Shown one piece after another: positions 32,515-43,765 of a DNA stretch of 64,000 bases. The notes under the pieces were generated by a model. That model worked only from the letters and a program-made list of their open reading frames with translations, searched no databases and was not told the origin of the DNA. Each line of letters opens with the position of its first letter. Position 1 is the first letter of the stretch. Source of the stretch: Charina bottae (taxonomy: Eukaryota > Chordata > Lepidosauria > Squamata > Charinaidae); the NCBI GenBank assembly GCA_023362775.1, contig JALMGJ010000005.1, forward strand, positions 86,687,421 through 86,751,420, given 5' to 3'. The position numbers were made by a program, and so were the translations under genes.

Positions 32515-32600
32515 GAAATTTATACATTTCTTTCAATTTGGACACCATCTAATTCCAAATGGCTCTGGGTGGTTCACAAAGAACAACAGGAGAACCAACA
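32515..32600 (-). mobile_element. diverged L2-type 3' end
   Basis: ACACCATCTAATTCCAAATG, then GCTCTGGGTGGTTCACAAAG and an A/C-rich stretch. This parallels the L2-type 3' UTR in reverse. Confidence 0.5.
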
Positions 32601-32689
32601 GAAGCCAAAAACAACAACAACAAAATGCATTCAGGCACAATATACAAACAGAAAACAGAACTAACAAACACACCCAAATTAATTTTCTA

Positions 32690-34437
32690 GGAACTGAACC
32701 ATAAACTGTCCATCTGCAATTAGCATAACTCTCATTATGTATTTCATGGAGGTGTGACAGCCAATATATAAGTTATCACCCTCATTTTGAGATGCTGATG
32801 AGCCAAGCAAAGTACCTGAGATGCTTCTTTGCAGCATTTGTGAAATGCTGGAGGAAAGGAGGCATTTATGAGAAGATGTCCTTGTGCTTTGAATGCAACC
32901 AAGCACTTAACTCAACAGGTTGGTATGCAGAGCCTAGTAAGTAGCATCTCTACCTGAAAAGAAGACTAACCTAAGTTTAAGACATTCACTATTGTTGAGA
33001 CTGAAATAATTCAGCTCTCCTGTCACCATATTCTTAGTGAATTGAAGACAACACTCTTATTTAAAAGGAATATTATTTGGGGGGAAAAACGTGTCTCCTT
33101 TTCAGGTAAATACAATATAAACTTTGGCAGCATGGCTAATTTCCAGTAAGGTTGAACATTCCTGATTGACCCTCCAGTTTTAGCCCTTGGTCATCCACAT
33201 GTAGTTGATTGACTTCAACCATGGGAATCTAGGACAGTAATTTTCAATTAAATAGACTCTGTTTGTGTTTCGGTCAGCACATTTAATTGCAATTGTGATT
33301 CTCTGTTCAGTTTTCATTAAGGCCTGCTAGCATTTCCCTTTTATGAAGGCTAGAAGTGTTTCCATTTCTACAGTTGCTGTTCTGTAAACAAAAATAATTA
33401 GCAATCTTTACGTGATCACTATAATTCCAGCTTGATTATTCTAGATGCCTTTAAATACCTTTACTCCCTTCTCCCCCAGTATGTCACATACTGTAAGATG
33501 GATTTTCAAAATAAACTTCATGTCTAGGATTTCAACTGTAGAACATCTGTTTCATTTTGAAGAAACTATGATGAGCATCTGTTTCCAGGGAAGGTATGAA
33601 CTTAACCAGACTGTATTCATTTGTGGTGTCATGGATTATCTAGTCTTACACTGTTTTACAGATAAATCAAAAGGTTGGACCAGCACTATCAACCATATTA
33701 GCGTGTTTCAGATTGGTATAAATCTTTTGTTTTGTTGCAGTTTTCCTCTGTCCACTAGCACTAAAATATATGGCTAACAACAATAACAACATTCTTCGGC
33801 TGTCCTCTGCTCTCTGGAATGCTTTACAAATTCCAGAAACTACTATTATTATGCAGTTAAGCATTTTCTCAACAAATGAATAAGCCAAGAACACTTGCGG
33901 TATAAAAAGCTTCAGTCAAACAAGAACAGAGAGGGGCCCTGAAAAGACTAACCCAGACCCTGCCACACTGAATTCGAAATCGTCTTTGATACTACTTGTT
34001 ATCTATCTTCTTCTCTCCTTCTCACAGGACAGATCTATCATTATCAGAATTAGAGAAGACAGTTTTACTGGGGCAGTGAAGTTGTGTAAATACGAATGCT
34101 GTTTCCATTGGTATACCTATATCCTCCTGTTTTCCTGTTAGAAAATGGGACTCAAGAAACAGCATGCAAATATATGAAAGGAATGGCATGACCCCAACTG
34201 GAGAGATTGTTGATGACATTTGCGTGGCAAAAAAGGGGTTCCATTTCATTGCAAATATACACTCTTTAATTCATCTATGAATGAATCTTCCTGCATTTTA
34301 GTCTTCGCCCATGTGGAACACAAAAGTAACGTTACTAGTCTGATCCTGAGTCACTCAAGTGATCATCACATAGGAACCAGTGGTTGATTTTATAAGCTAC
34401 AAAAACACATTTCATATAATAGTATTAATACCAATTG
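32690..34437. other. unassigned non-coding DNA
   Basis: No recognised gene or repeat. The 110-residue frame at 33445-33777 has no family resemblance. Confidence 0.45.
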
Positions 34438-34574
34438 AAGAGAATATTTGTAGCTCAGGGTTGAACTGTGGAGTCGTTGGTGCTCTCTGAGCCTTGTTGT
34501 TTTCTTGCCGATGTCTGCAAAAGAAAACGTCTGCAAGAAAACAACAAGGCTCAGAGAGCACCAAGGACTCCACA
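34438..34574. mobile_element. inverted pair of Penelope-like 3' ends (hairpin)
   Basis: The left arm 34467-34508 and right arm 34533-34574 are complementary over 42 bp with one mismatch, separated by 24 bp. Each arm is the terminal piece of the Penelope family seen at 11.8, 20.6 and 40.2 kb (GCAAGAAAACAACAAGGCTC to GACTCCACA). Both begin next to the hammerhead cleavage position. The left member also keeps the longer tail (GTTCAACCCTGAGCTACAA) back to 34438. Confidence 0.85.
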
Positions 34575-36116
34575 ATAGTGTTAATGTCTGTTTAATTGTT
34601 TTGCTCCTATGTTGTAAACTGCCTTATGCTCTAAGATAGAAGACATCATAACATCAGACTATGCTATTGGCAGACAACTAAGAAATGGACTAAATAATTA
34701 AGATAAAATAAATAAACTACTTTCGATTAAGTTAAATCCCATTGCTTCCAATGGGACATTTCTTTCTGGATTAGTGCCATTGGCTGTCACAGAAAATTTA
34801 ATTTTTGCTTCAAGCATATGGGCATAATGGTTGCACCATTAAAAAGAAATAATATTACAAAGGTCAGATTCCATTTTTATTGCAGATTCCATGACAGATG
34901 TTTCCAATTATCCTTTCCTTTTAGAAGAGGGGGAAAAAACTGTCTGCTAATGACTTTTTTTTAAGTTACATAAACCAAAGCCTCAGGTTGTGTAATTGAC
35001 ACCCTTTCAAAATTCACTTTTCCTGGAAAGCAGTGCCAAAACAAGACTGGTAGTTCTCTTGCACAAGCAACAGGAACTTAGGACAGCATTTATGGAGTAT
35101 GTTAGAGTAGTGTGGTGAAGGCCAGTTTCTTACCACAGGAACTGCTAAAATGATTAGCATGGAGTTGGACTTAATGGAAGTTAAATATCCATTTTTATAC
35201 ATAAATGCTGAGGAAAAGAACATTGGGAGAGCCAAGTTACACTAGTAATGATAGTGGTAATTCTATTTTAAACAAATGTTTCAAGTGATTTTAGTCTGTA
35301 GAAAAAGGATTGGAATCTCATAAAATATAACATAAATTGTTTTATTTGTCATTTTATCATCTGTTTTTCTATTCGGGGATGCTGGTTTTATCTTTAAGAC
35401 GAAAATAGTGTAATGGACACAACGTTGGTTTCTTTTATTGTCTTTCTACATTATAAGCCTTATGTGCATAATTTTCAAGCCTCACCTACAATCAAATATA
35501 ACTTATGTAGAGATAATGCTTAGTTATTCTCGATGGAATATCAATAGCGGATTATGCAGGGAACATAAAGAGATAGAAAGGGCAAAAAGGAAATGCTGCA
35601 TTATATAACTCCCTTGCAGAATACATCATTATGCATGGACATTTTCAGAACAAAATATAATAAATTGGATTAGTTACTTATCAAGCAGAGTAGCAATCTT
35701 CATATCAAATAGAAACCATAAATCATATATTTTCTTTCCTAAACATAGGTTTATAAACAAACACTTTTTCTTCCTAATCATTCAATTTTCTTGGGAACAA
35801 TTCATATAGATGTCTCCTTCCCAGATTTTCATAACCAACTTGCACTATTGAAAGAGATAGTCTTTACCCTTAGTCAGCTACCACTGATCTTTTCTTGTTG
35901 GGATTGCAGAGATGAAACCAAGATAATGGAGTAAAATATACTTTTGGGTGCTCCACCTTCATTCCCCATGCTGCCAATATAGTACATTTTAATACACAAA
36001 ATATTAACATTATGCCATATCTTGCAGTGAGTTTTCATAGTCTTCCTAAGAGATGGATGGACCGATCTAGTTTGCTTTCCACGATTTTCAAAATGGTTGA
36101 GCTGATCCATCACTGA
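34575..36116. other. unassigned AT-rich DNA
   Basis: No gene or clear repeat. The GTAAACTGCC segment near 34612 may be an L2-type scrap. Confidence 0.4.
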
Positions 36117-36181
36117 TCCTCCTTCCTTCCTTCCTTCCTTCCTTCCTTCCTTCCTTCCTTCCTTCCTTCCTTCCTTCCTTC

Positions 36182-36248
<67 letters not shown>
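36117..36248. repeat. compound (CCTT)n(CTTT)n array
   Basis: About 67 bp of CCTT units followed by about 64 bp of CTTT units, both nearly perfect. The same order occurs at 39970. Confidence 0.97.
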
Positions 36249-36249
<1 letters not shown>

Positions 36250-39200
36250 GTAGTTAATTGTTTTATTGTATTATAAGATGCAAATAATACATTATAGAGT
36301 TCAGATATTAGCTAGGTACAGTGGTATTTGTACAATATAAACTAAAAATTGTTGACACTATAATAATTTACAGTAGATAACTCAAACCTTTAAAAATAAG
36401 AAGAAAAAAGTTTATAGCAATGTTAATTATAATTCTGAAATGTTTATGAACATAAGGTTGCTTAAATTGTACAATTAAAGCTGAATGTGGCATTGATAAA
36501 CTATTATTGAATTAATTTTAATATAAAAAGGATGTCTATATTTATTTAGCTTGATACTTAATACTGAGATCTCCACTGTATTATTATTCATTATTGTTTA
36601 TGAATATTAAAAAGAGGAAAAAAGAAAAGAAGAGAGAAAAAAAGGAAAAAGGAAAAAAAATTAAAAACTGCTTAGAAAAATAGATAACTTCCCCCTTGTT
36701 TATATTCTGACTGATTTGCAGTATTTATAAATATTTACATGCCCTTAGAAACCATACTGTAAGTATTTGTATTTTCCTTGCTGTGTGATGTATTGTATAT
36801 ATAGAAGCCATTCTTGCTTAAATTTAGTTAAACTTCTGTTGTGGATATATGCTGTTAATTTTGCCATTGCTGCATATTCTCCAGGTTTAAGTTCCCAATC
36901 CAGTATTGGTGTTGCATCTTTCTTCCAATATTGGGCAAAGTTTATTCTCACAGCTGTGAGTGATATTTCTTGTTGATTTCCACCATGGGTTCCACCATCA
37001 CTAAAGTGAGGGGAGATAGCAATTATAACTGCAAAAGACTAACTGCTTTAATAGCTTAATGATGAAGAGCAGCAATGAGGCATCTCACAAAACATGCAGG
37101 CCAGTGAAGACCATTTTCTTGACGTGAAGATTAAAACTACCCAGCTCAAATTTTAAAACTTGTAAAAACTTACACTGTAAAAACCCAGGAATTTCTTTGC
37201 TGCTGCCATGAAGGCAAGCTGAAGACTTTTCATGACTCTTGCTGATCATTGTTTAGGAGCTGAAATGCTCCATGTATAAAAGCCCACCTCTAGACTCTGG
37301 GAATCTCTTGACTCATCCAGCAGTGAGATTTATACTTGGTAAGGGAATCCACGCTCTAGGGACCTCACATCCCAACTGGAGGTACAGTATGTACCACCTA
37401 CTAGCTGCAGTCAAAACCAGAGGAGGCAAATTGCTCTGGTACTCAGCCACCAAAGGGGCAGTAATTCACTAATCCCAAATTAGGATGAAGAGGAAGGATG
37501 CTGTCCTGTTCCTGAAAGATTGCACTCAGACTGAATGTGCTGCTTTTATGGAACATCTTGGCTTGCTTCACATCTTTCATCTCAAAAGCACTCCACTGGA
37601 AAGGGTAACCAAAGAATTCCATCCTATTTCTCTATAAAATGCAGTTTGATAGATATAAAGTCTGCATGAAAAGTGTTCATATTCTATGTGCCATTTCTCT
37701 TAAGGGACACTGTTTTTCCCTACTACATACTTTTTGGTATACCTTCCTCCCACAGACATGTTTTTTTTAAAAATTGAAGAACATGTTGCAACACTTGGAG
37801 AAGTACAAAACCCAAAGGATAATTCTGTTGTGTGTTGTGTATTGGTTTGCAATAGACTCAAATTATTTGACTTCTCTTCATTGCTTATTTCAAGCATCTG
37901 TTAAGAGAATCAATAACCACTCTTAAATCTGATGAAAAGAACAGCTAGACTGCATTCAGACACTTCACATAGATATGAACAGTATGGGAGATAAAATTAA
38001 AGATTATAGACTCACATTCATTGTGGAGGACTAACAAAGAAGATCTACTATTTGGCATTGTCTCTGAGGTAGCAATAAATCGACTTAATGCAGTGCCTTC
38101 TAACAGCCAGACTATATATAAGAATCCAAGGTTCTAACTTAGTTGCAAGTGTTGAAGATTTCTGAATGTTGAAGTGAATGTTCAGCGTCATATTAGCATT
38201 ATATGTTTATCCAGATTAAATTCTCTAACATAGACATCAAAGCAATTTCATTACATTGTTGTACGCCCTGGTACACAGGATCCAACCAATAACTATCCGA
38301 ATACCTTTTATTTTAATAAGATAATAGAGGCTCCTTTATCTCTATTAAATATTAATACTAGAATGTTATGGATTGTTATGGCACCTAACAAATTTACATG
38401 TATTGTGGCCCATACACCCAGAGTTGTTGAGAGTCAGGGAGCATACAAGTTTAATAAATTATTATTATACTGCTATAGAAACCAAAAAGAGAAAAAATAT
38501 CTTATACAAATTACTTAAGCCACTTCCAACATGTCATGGGACTTACAGCCTATTCCGTACAATGCTAATCACTTTCACAGACCCTGGGTGGTAGGCTTGT
38601 TCATGCATATAGACAGCCCCCAAACTAAAGCCGTTCCATGCCAAGAACGGATCACATAACAGAGATGCAGATCAGGGACTTGATCATCAGCAACCGTTCC
38701 GATCAAGGAGATCCAAGGAGATGTGGACATGGAGATCAGCCAATCCTATCTATCTCCATATCTATTCAGGCAACACTATTTCAGAACCTACTAATTTCAG
38801 CTAAGCCCCAAAGGTTTCTCCACCTGCCCAGCTTCCAAAGTTATACCCTGCCAGCATGTTCTTCAGCATTGTACCTAAGACAAACAGCATCTATGCAAAG
38901 GTACAAATCTGACATCAGAAAGACAATATTTAGAAATCAGGGGAAGAATACAGATTTCTATCTCTTAGTAGCTTATAGAGGCCAAGCCATAAAACCTCAA
39001 CATCTGGGAATATGCCTAATGTCATACGATTAACCTGTGATTATCAATACAGATTTTTCCTCTGCTTGAACTCTGTGTATGCTTACTTATGAAACTTCCA
39101 ATTGTCTATGGCAAGATTTTGTTTATATGGTGGGAGGAGGCTGCAAGAAGGAGGGAGAACCCATCCAGATGCACATAGTTTTGATTTTATACTGGCTACC

Positions 39201-39963
39201 CTCATGACCAAGATGTTTCTAAGCCCAGCTTAACATTCTGCTGATTACCATTAAAGTTCAAAATTGTTGAGACAATTTTATTTGAAGAATTGCTTCAACC
39301 TACACGAACTTGTCCAGGTCCTAAGATATGTCCCAATGAAAATTGCTTTAATTGGATAAAATCTTGGATTTCTACCTATATCATGTTAGATTGCAGATTG
39401 CCTTTTTCTACTTGAGCACAAGTATATTTTTATGTCTATATGCATATATGTTTGTGTGTATGTTCCTGTACAGTCCTCAGGAAGTTGTTTGAACTTGTGT
39501 TACTAGTTTAAAACATTTTTTATTAACATGAACCACCTTAAAAGAACTGTTGGTTCCTTTTACTTAAGATAAATAAAATACTTGAATTATAGTAAATAAT
39601 AAAATACACCTATGAAACTATAAATGCAGTACAATTTATCAAAAAATCAATTTATCACTCAGGCCCATTTTTCTCACTCATTCCAATTTTGTTTTATCCT
39701 ATCACAAGAGTTAGCTTACCAATACCAAGGTATTTGTGCTATCTCACTATTACCTGATGAATAACTGTAATTAATTTAGATACATTAAAGCTTTAACGTA
39801 ATTGCTAATTAAGTTAACACTTCTGGATTTTTCTTTTTCATTTTTCTCTGATCTTTCCCCTCTACATCTGTGAGTATAGCTATCTACGGAACTCAGGGAA
39901 TGCATTTGATGAAATACTAGACTGTAATCCCCAAAACCTTTCTACCCTGATAAATGTATTAGT
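36249..39963. other. unassigned AT-rich DNA
   Basis: About 3.7 kb. A purine-rich AAAGAAAAGAAG stretch lies near 36610-36660. The frame at 38638-39033 (131 residues) is the longest here; I recognise no domain and it lacks a good context, so it may be a remnant of an unknown repeat. No exon is supported. Confidence 0.45.
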
Positions 39964-39969
39964 CTTTCT

Positions 39970-40039
39970 TCCTTCCTTCCTTCCTTCCTTCCTTCCTTCC
40001 TTCCTTCCTTCCTTCCTTCCTTCCTTCCTTCCTTCCTTC

Positions 40040-40113
<74 letters not shown>
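39970..40113. repeat. compound (CCTT)n(CTTT)n array
   Basis: About 72 bp of CCTT units then about 72 bp of CTTT units, on the same strand and in the same order as 36117-36248. Confidence 0.97.
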
Positions 40114-40115
<2 letters not shown>

Positions 40116-40162
40116 TGCAACAGATTAACATAGCTGCATCTCTACAGAAGAAAGTATTAATT

Positions 40163-40764
40163 TGTGGAGTCCTTGGTGCTCTCTGAGCCTTGTTGTTTTC
40201 TTGCAGACGTTTCATTGCCAGGCTAGGCAACCTCTTCAGTGCGAAAAGGGAGTGGGACTTGCTCTCTGTTTATATACCCTGGCTTGTCCTGCTTGTGTTG
40301 GTGGGGGTGTTGTTCTCTCCTTAGGAGTTCCTTGATTGGGCTGTTGTTTGCTACTTGGTTGATTGACTGAGTTCCTTGATTAGGGTATATTGTGCTGTTT
40401 GATTGTTCCTCTGCTGCTAATCCTGGTGTTAATCTTTGCATATCTGGGTGATGATTGCTGGCAAGGAGGTGTTCTGGTCTTCTGGCTTTTCTATTGTCTC
40501 TTATGAATGGTATGTAAATGTTGTTTACCTCTATGTGTCTGTTGATGGCTGCTTTGTCTGAGTGCCAAGCTTCCAGGAATTCTCCAGCATTTTTGGATTT
40601 GGCTTGGTTTAAGATGCTCACAGTTTCCCAGTTGAAAGTATGGTTCAGCCTATCCATGTGTTTTGAGATAAAGGAGTTTTCATTGTGTCTTCTGACTGCT
40701 AGTTGGTGTTTGTGGATGTGTTCTGCTAGTCTTCTGCCGGTCTGTCCTACATAGTGGCTGTTAC
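40163..40764 (-). mobile_element. Penelope-like element 3' part with GIY-YIG, 10-bp target duplication
   Basis: A 602-bp insertion flanked by exact AGTATTAATT (40153-40162 and 40765-40774). On the minus strand it opens SHYVGQTGRRLAEHI, continuing HKHQLAVRRHNENSFISKH, the YVG-x-T-x-R and His parts of a GIY-YIG nuclease. The frame stays open through 40657-40223 (MDRLNHTFNWETVSILNQ, then EAWHSDKAAINRHI). The nuclease first half and the RT are missing by 5' truncation. The 3' part holds the best hammerhead motif. It ends GACTCCACA. It would cut target DNA for retrotransposition in an intact element. Confidence 0.9.
40196..40247 (-). ncRNA. hammerhead ribozyme-like motif, best-preserved copy
   Basis: Minus strand order: helix I strand TTTTCGCA, core CTGAAGA (40233-40239), one extra G, helix II GTTGCC / GGCAAT with loop TAGCCT, GAAAC (40209-40213), cleavage triplet GTC (40206-40208), and the helix I partner TGC-AA-GAAAA. 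CTGANGA and GAAA are the invariant hammerhead boxes. Helix III is only AC/GT with no loop, so the motif would need a dimer or tandem context. PLEs are known to carry such minimal hammerheads. Activity is untested. Confidence 0.72.
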
Positions 40765-40774
40765 AGTATTAATT

Positions 40775-41528
40775 ATGATTGTAAGGAGATGGATGAAATT
40801 TCTTTGCTAAGATCAAGCTTTCATGTGATAAGCCACACTTCTGCTAAACTTCTTGTCCGGCATCAATAACTGAAAATTCACTAGATGCACAGCACCGCTC
40901 CTGTCTTATATCACCTTAAAGACTAACAAATTGATCATTTCATGTTTTTATGAATTGCATTCTAGTATCCTGAAAGAAATACAAGTACATGCACACACAC
41001 ACATACACATACACACATACAAGTCATAACCGTGCATAATAGGTTTTCCAAACATTCTTGTCACATTAAATCACATTAACCAGTTCTCAGACAATGTGTT
41101 ATGCCTTGACACACTTGGCAAGTAATATTTTCAACCAGACCATGATTGTGCATTCAGTTTCACTGCCACTCAACCTCCTGCCAAAGTTTACCAAATTTGG
41201 AAGGTCAACCACCCATCTCAGCAGTGGAAATCGTGCATTTTACTGACATAGAGCAGTGGACAGTGGATATACTTTCAGTATATCTGCTGGGGAAAAACAA
41301 GTAGGGCTTATTTTCTCATCATGCATACCTTCTCTGTGTGTCTTTCATCATGGAGATGTAGCTCAGGACTGAGCGTATGAGTGAGTGTGTGGTTAATTCA
41401 TTGATTCATATCCCTCATATATCAAGGATCTTAGGGTAGAGGAATAATTCTAGTTTGAATCTTGAGGAATCACTTATGTCAATGAAGGGATGGAAGTATC
41501 TAGCACACAACAAGCCCTTACATGAAGA
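40775..41528. other. unassigned non-coding DNA
   Basis: It contains a short CA-rich run near 40991-41020. Otherwise no recognised feature. Confidence 0.45.
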
Positions 41529-41542
41529 AAATTTAATATAAT

Positions 41543-41931
41543 GTATAGTCGAAGGCTTTCACGGCCGGAATCCAATGGTTGTTGTGGGTTTTCCGGGCTG
41601 CCAGTCCTGAAAAACACAGCTTGCAAAAGGTCAATGAACTCTACTCAACCACAGAAATATACAAACAACTCACACAATAGATGTGCTAATCCCACACACG
41701 ACAGCACCACACCCCCTAATCACCACAAAAAACCCTCTCCCAATCTCTTGCAAATGACCTCTCAGCAGCTATAAACACCAGCAGGAACACACACCTTCCA
41801 CTTGGGCACAGAGAGAATCTTCTAGCTGTTCTCCTGTATCCTCTTAAGATGCCAGCCACAGCTACTGGCGAAACGATAGGAACAAAAACTGCCAGAACAC
41901 GGCCACACAGCCCGGAATACCCACAACAACC
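41543..41931. mobile_element. second Penelope-like family: fold-back insertion, 14-bp target duplication
   Basis: Flanked by exact AAATTTAATATAAT (41529-41542 and 41932-41945). The left 70 bases are an inverted piece of the element end: GGTTGTTGTGGGTTTTCCGG at 41577-41596 mirrors CCCGGAATACCCACAACAAC on the right. The remainder is a forward 3' non-coding region with a hammerhead-like motif. Inverted partial ends are a known habit of PLEs. The 77-residue frame is not a gene. Confidence 0.8.
41837..41883 (+). ncRNA. hammerhead-ribozyme-like motif (core-mutated)
   Basis: Helix II is perfect (GCCAG 41851-41855 / CTGGC 41865-41869, loop CCACAGCTA) and is followed by GAAAC (41870-41874). The first box reads CTTAAGA instead of CTGANGA, and the cleavage triplet is GAT instead of a UH-type GTC. 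Helix I TCCT/AGGA is kept. It probably descends from a functional motif and is now inactive. Confidence 0.6.
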
Positions 41932-41984
41932 AAATTTAATATAATTTAATATTTATATTATATTTACTTCATTGTATTATTATA

Positions 41985-42115
41985 ACTGATTTTATATTGT
42001 ATGTTTTTAATTGTTGATTTTATTGATTTTATTGTAAACCGCCCAGAGTCCCCTGTTAGGGAAGATGGGCAGTGAGAGAAATTTGAACAATAAATAAATT
42101 TGAACAATAAATAAA
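41985..42115 (+). mobile_element. L2-type LINE 3' end
   Basis: TTATTGTAAACCGCCCAGAG, then GGGAAGATGGGCAGTGAGAG and AATAAATAAATTTGAACAATAAATAAA with a short duplication of AAATTTGAACAATAAATA. This is the standard L2-type tail. Confidence 0.78.
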
Positions 42116-42119
42116 ATAC

Positions 42120-43640
42120 TACAAGGTTTAGGTGGCATTAGTATAACCTATGCAAGACATGGTAAAAAGTTGATTCCTTTTATGTGTTCCAACAACACTG
42201 TAATCACCTCAGCAATTCAGTTAAAGGTGTTGTGGGAACGCAGCCTGTGCAAGGCAGCTTCAGCTGACCATATTTATAAGGGTATTATCTGAGTTCAAAA
42301 TTAACAGTTCCATTTTCCAGTGACGTAATAGATGAGATTTTGGTTCATCCAGTGATGTAACAGAAGTAAGGTTTTGGTTTCTGTTCTTTTTTTCTTGTGG
42401 GATTCTTATTGTTTTTATATTTTGGTCATGCCATTTGCAAAACAAAAAAAAACACCTTATTAACTGGAATAGTAAGTTTTTCCAAGGAAGGTTTTTTTTA
42501 AAAAAAATAACAGGAAATTCATATGGTGCCTTAAGGGTGTAATTTATTTAGCTTGCTTTTTTATATAAATACCGGGGGGGGGGGGGGAACTAATGTATTT
42601 AGCCCATTGCCCCCACGGAGATAATACAATATTCCTAAAAACAATCCTTTTTAAAAAACCCTACAATATACCTTGTGAGATGGGCTAGGCCAAATGAATT
42701 CTTGACCAAAATCCAACCCAGAATTTCAAACGAGGTTTCATAGTCTAAGTTAAAAGCTGAGTTATTCTTTGCTTCTGTAGTTTATTTCCTTTTGTAAAAC
42801 AAATATTTAGTTTATCTCAAATTTTTGAGACACAACCACAACTTTAGAAACCTAATGCTGTGGAAATGTGTTGGTTGATTCTGTTGTTTGAAAGAAGTAT
42901 AGATTTTATTGAGATCAAGGATAAAGTTCTGACATTTAAAATAAATCTTAGCTTCTTAGTCTCGGAATACATTATTTAACATTGTCAACATTGCCAATAT
43001 AAATCAGACTTGAAGCCTCCTTTCTCTTTTTCAGTTACGTGTTAACATTTACTTGAATATAAACTAATTTATTGATTGTCTGTAAATGGAAAGGTTTACT
43101 GATACTTTTGTCAGGTTTCATAATATTAATCTTCCATAATAAGATGAAAAAAAATACAGTGGTAGATGGTAAGTTTAAAGGGGACGTATTTTATTTTTCA
43201 CAGAAACAGTGTGTAAAAATGGTCAAAGTAACCACTGTTGAGAACATACATGGTTCCTTCAAATCAAATGCCACAAAGCAAGAAACCTCCAATTTTGCAT
43301 AACTTTAGTTTATGGTGCAGGGTTAAACCAGGAATTCATTTGTTAGTGGCTGGCTTACGAATCCAGCTACTTGAGAGGAATAATGCTAAGTGAGATCTGC
43401 CATGGTTCAAACCAGAAGAGGATGCTAAGAGATGGATCAACTAGAAGTGATGGAGGAAAAACATTTATGCTCATGCAGCTTCTCCCTACTACTGGGGGAG
43501 AATAATATCTGGCTATTTTAGCCAGTGAGGAAAGTTCTCTGGTGTTTCAGCAAGGTGATTTAAGTCAGAACCTGCATATGGGGATTCAACACCAATGACT
43601 TCTATCTGTTTGGGGGCTAGCCATCCAGAACTCTTCTTTG
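42120..43640. other. unassigned non-coding DNA
   Basis: A G15-16 run lies near 42573-42588. No gene recognised. Confidence 0.45.
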
Positions 43641-43647
43641 GTAATTG

Positions 43648-43765
43648 ATTATGAACCATCAAGTCAGTATTAACTCTTAGCAACCAAATAGATAGAGTGT
43701 CACCAGGACGATACCTCCCTAATCTGGCCCTTCAGCTCTTCCAACGGTGCATCCGGAACTCATAC
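43648..43765. mobile_element. RTE-like 3' UTR repeat fragment
   Basis: AACCATCAAGTCAGTATTAA and CTCTTAGCAACCAAATAGAT, then CTTCAGCTCTTCCAACGGTG. The wording matches a reptile interspersed repeat I recognise by eye. A related piece (TTTTTCAGGTCTCCCAGCGG, then GAGTCCATCCACCTTGCTGC) lies at 53156-53219. Confidence 0.45.

Noticed and set aside
33445..33777. A 110-residue plus frame as an exon
   Set aside because: No family resemblance and no credible splice context on either side.
38638..39033. A 131-residue frame as a possible gene
   Set aside because: No recognised domain, no supporting context, and the surrounding sequence is non-coding in character; recorded only as unassigned.
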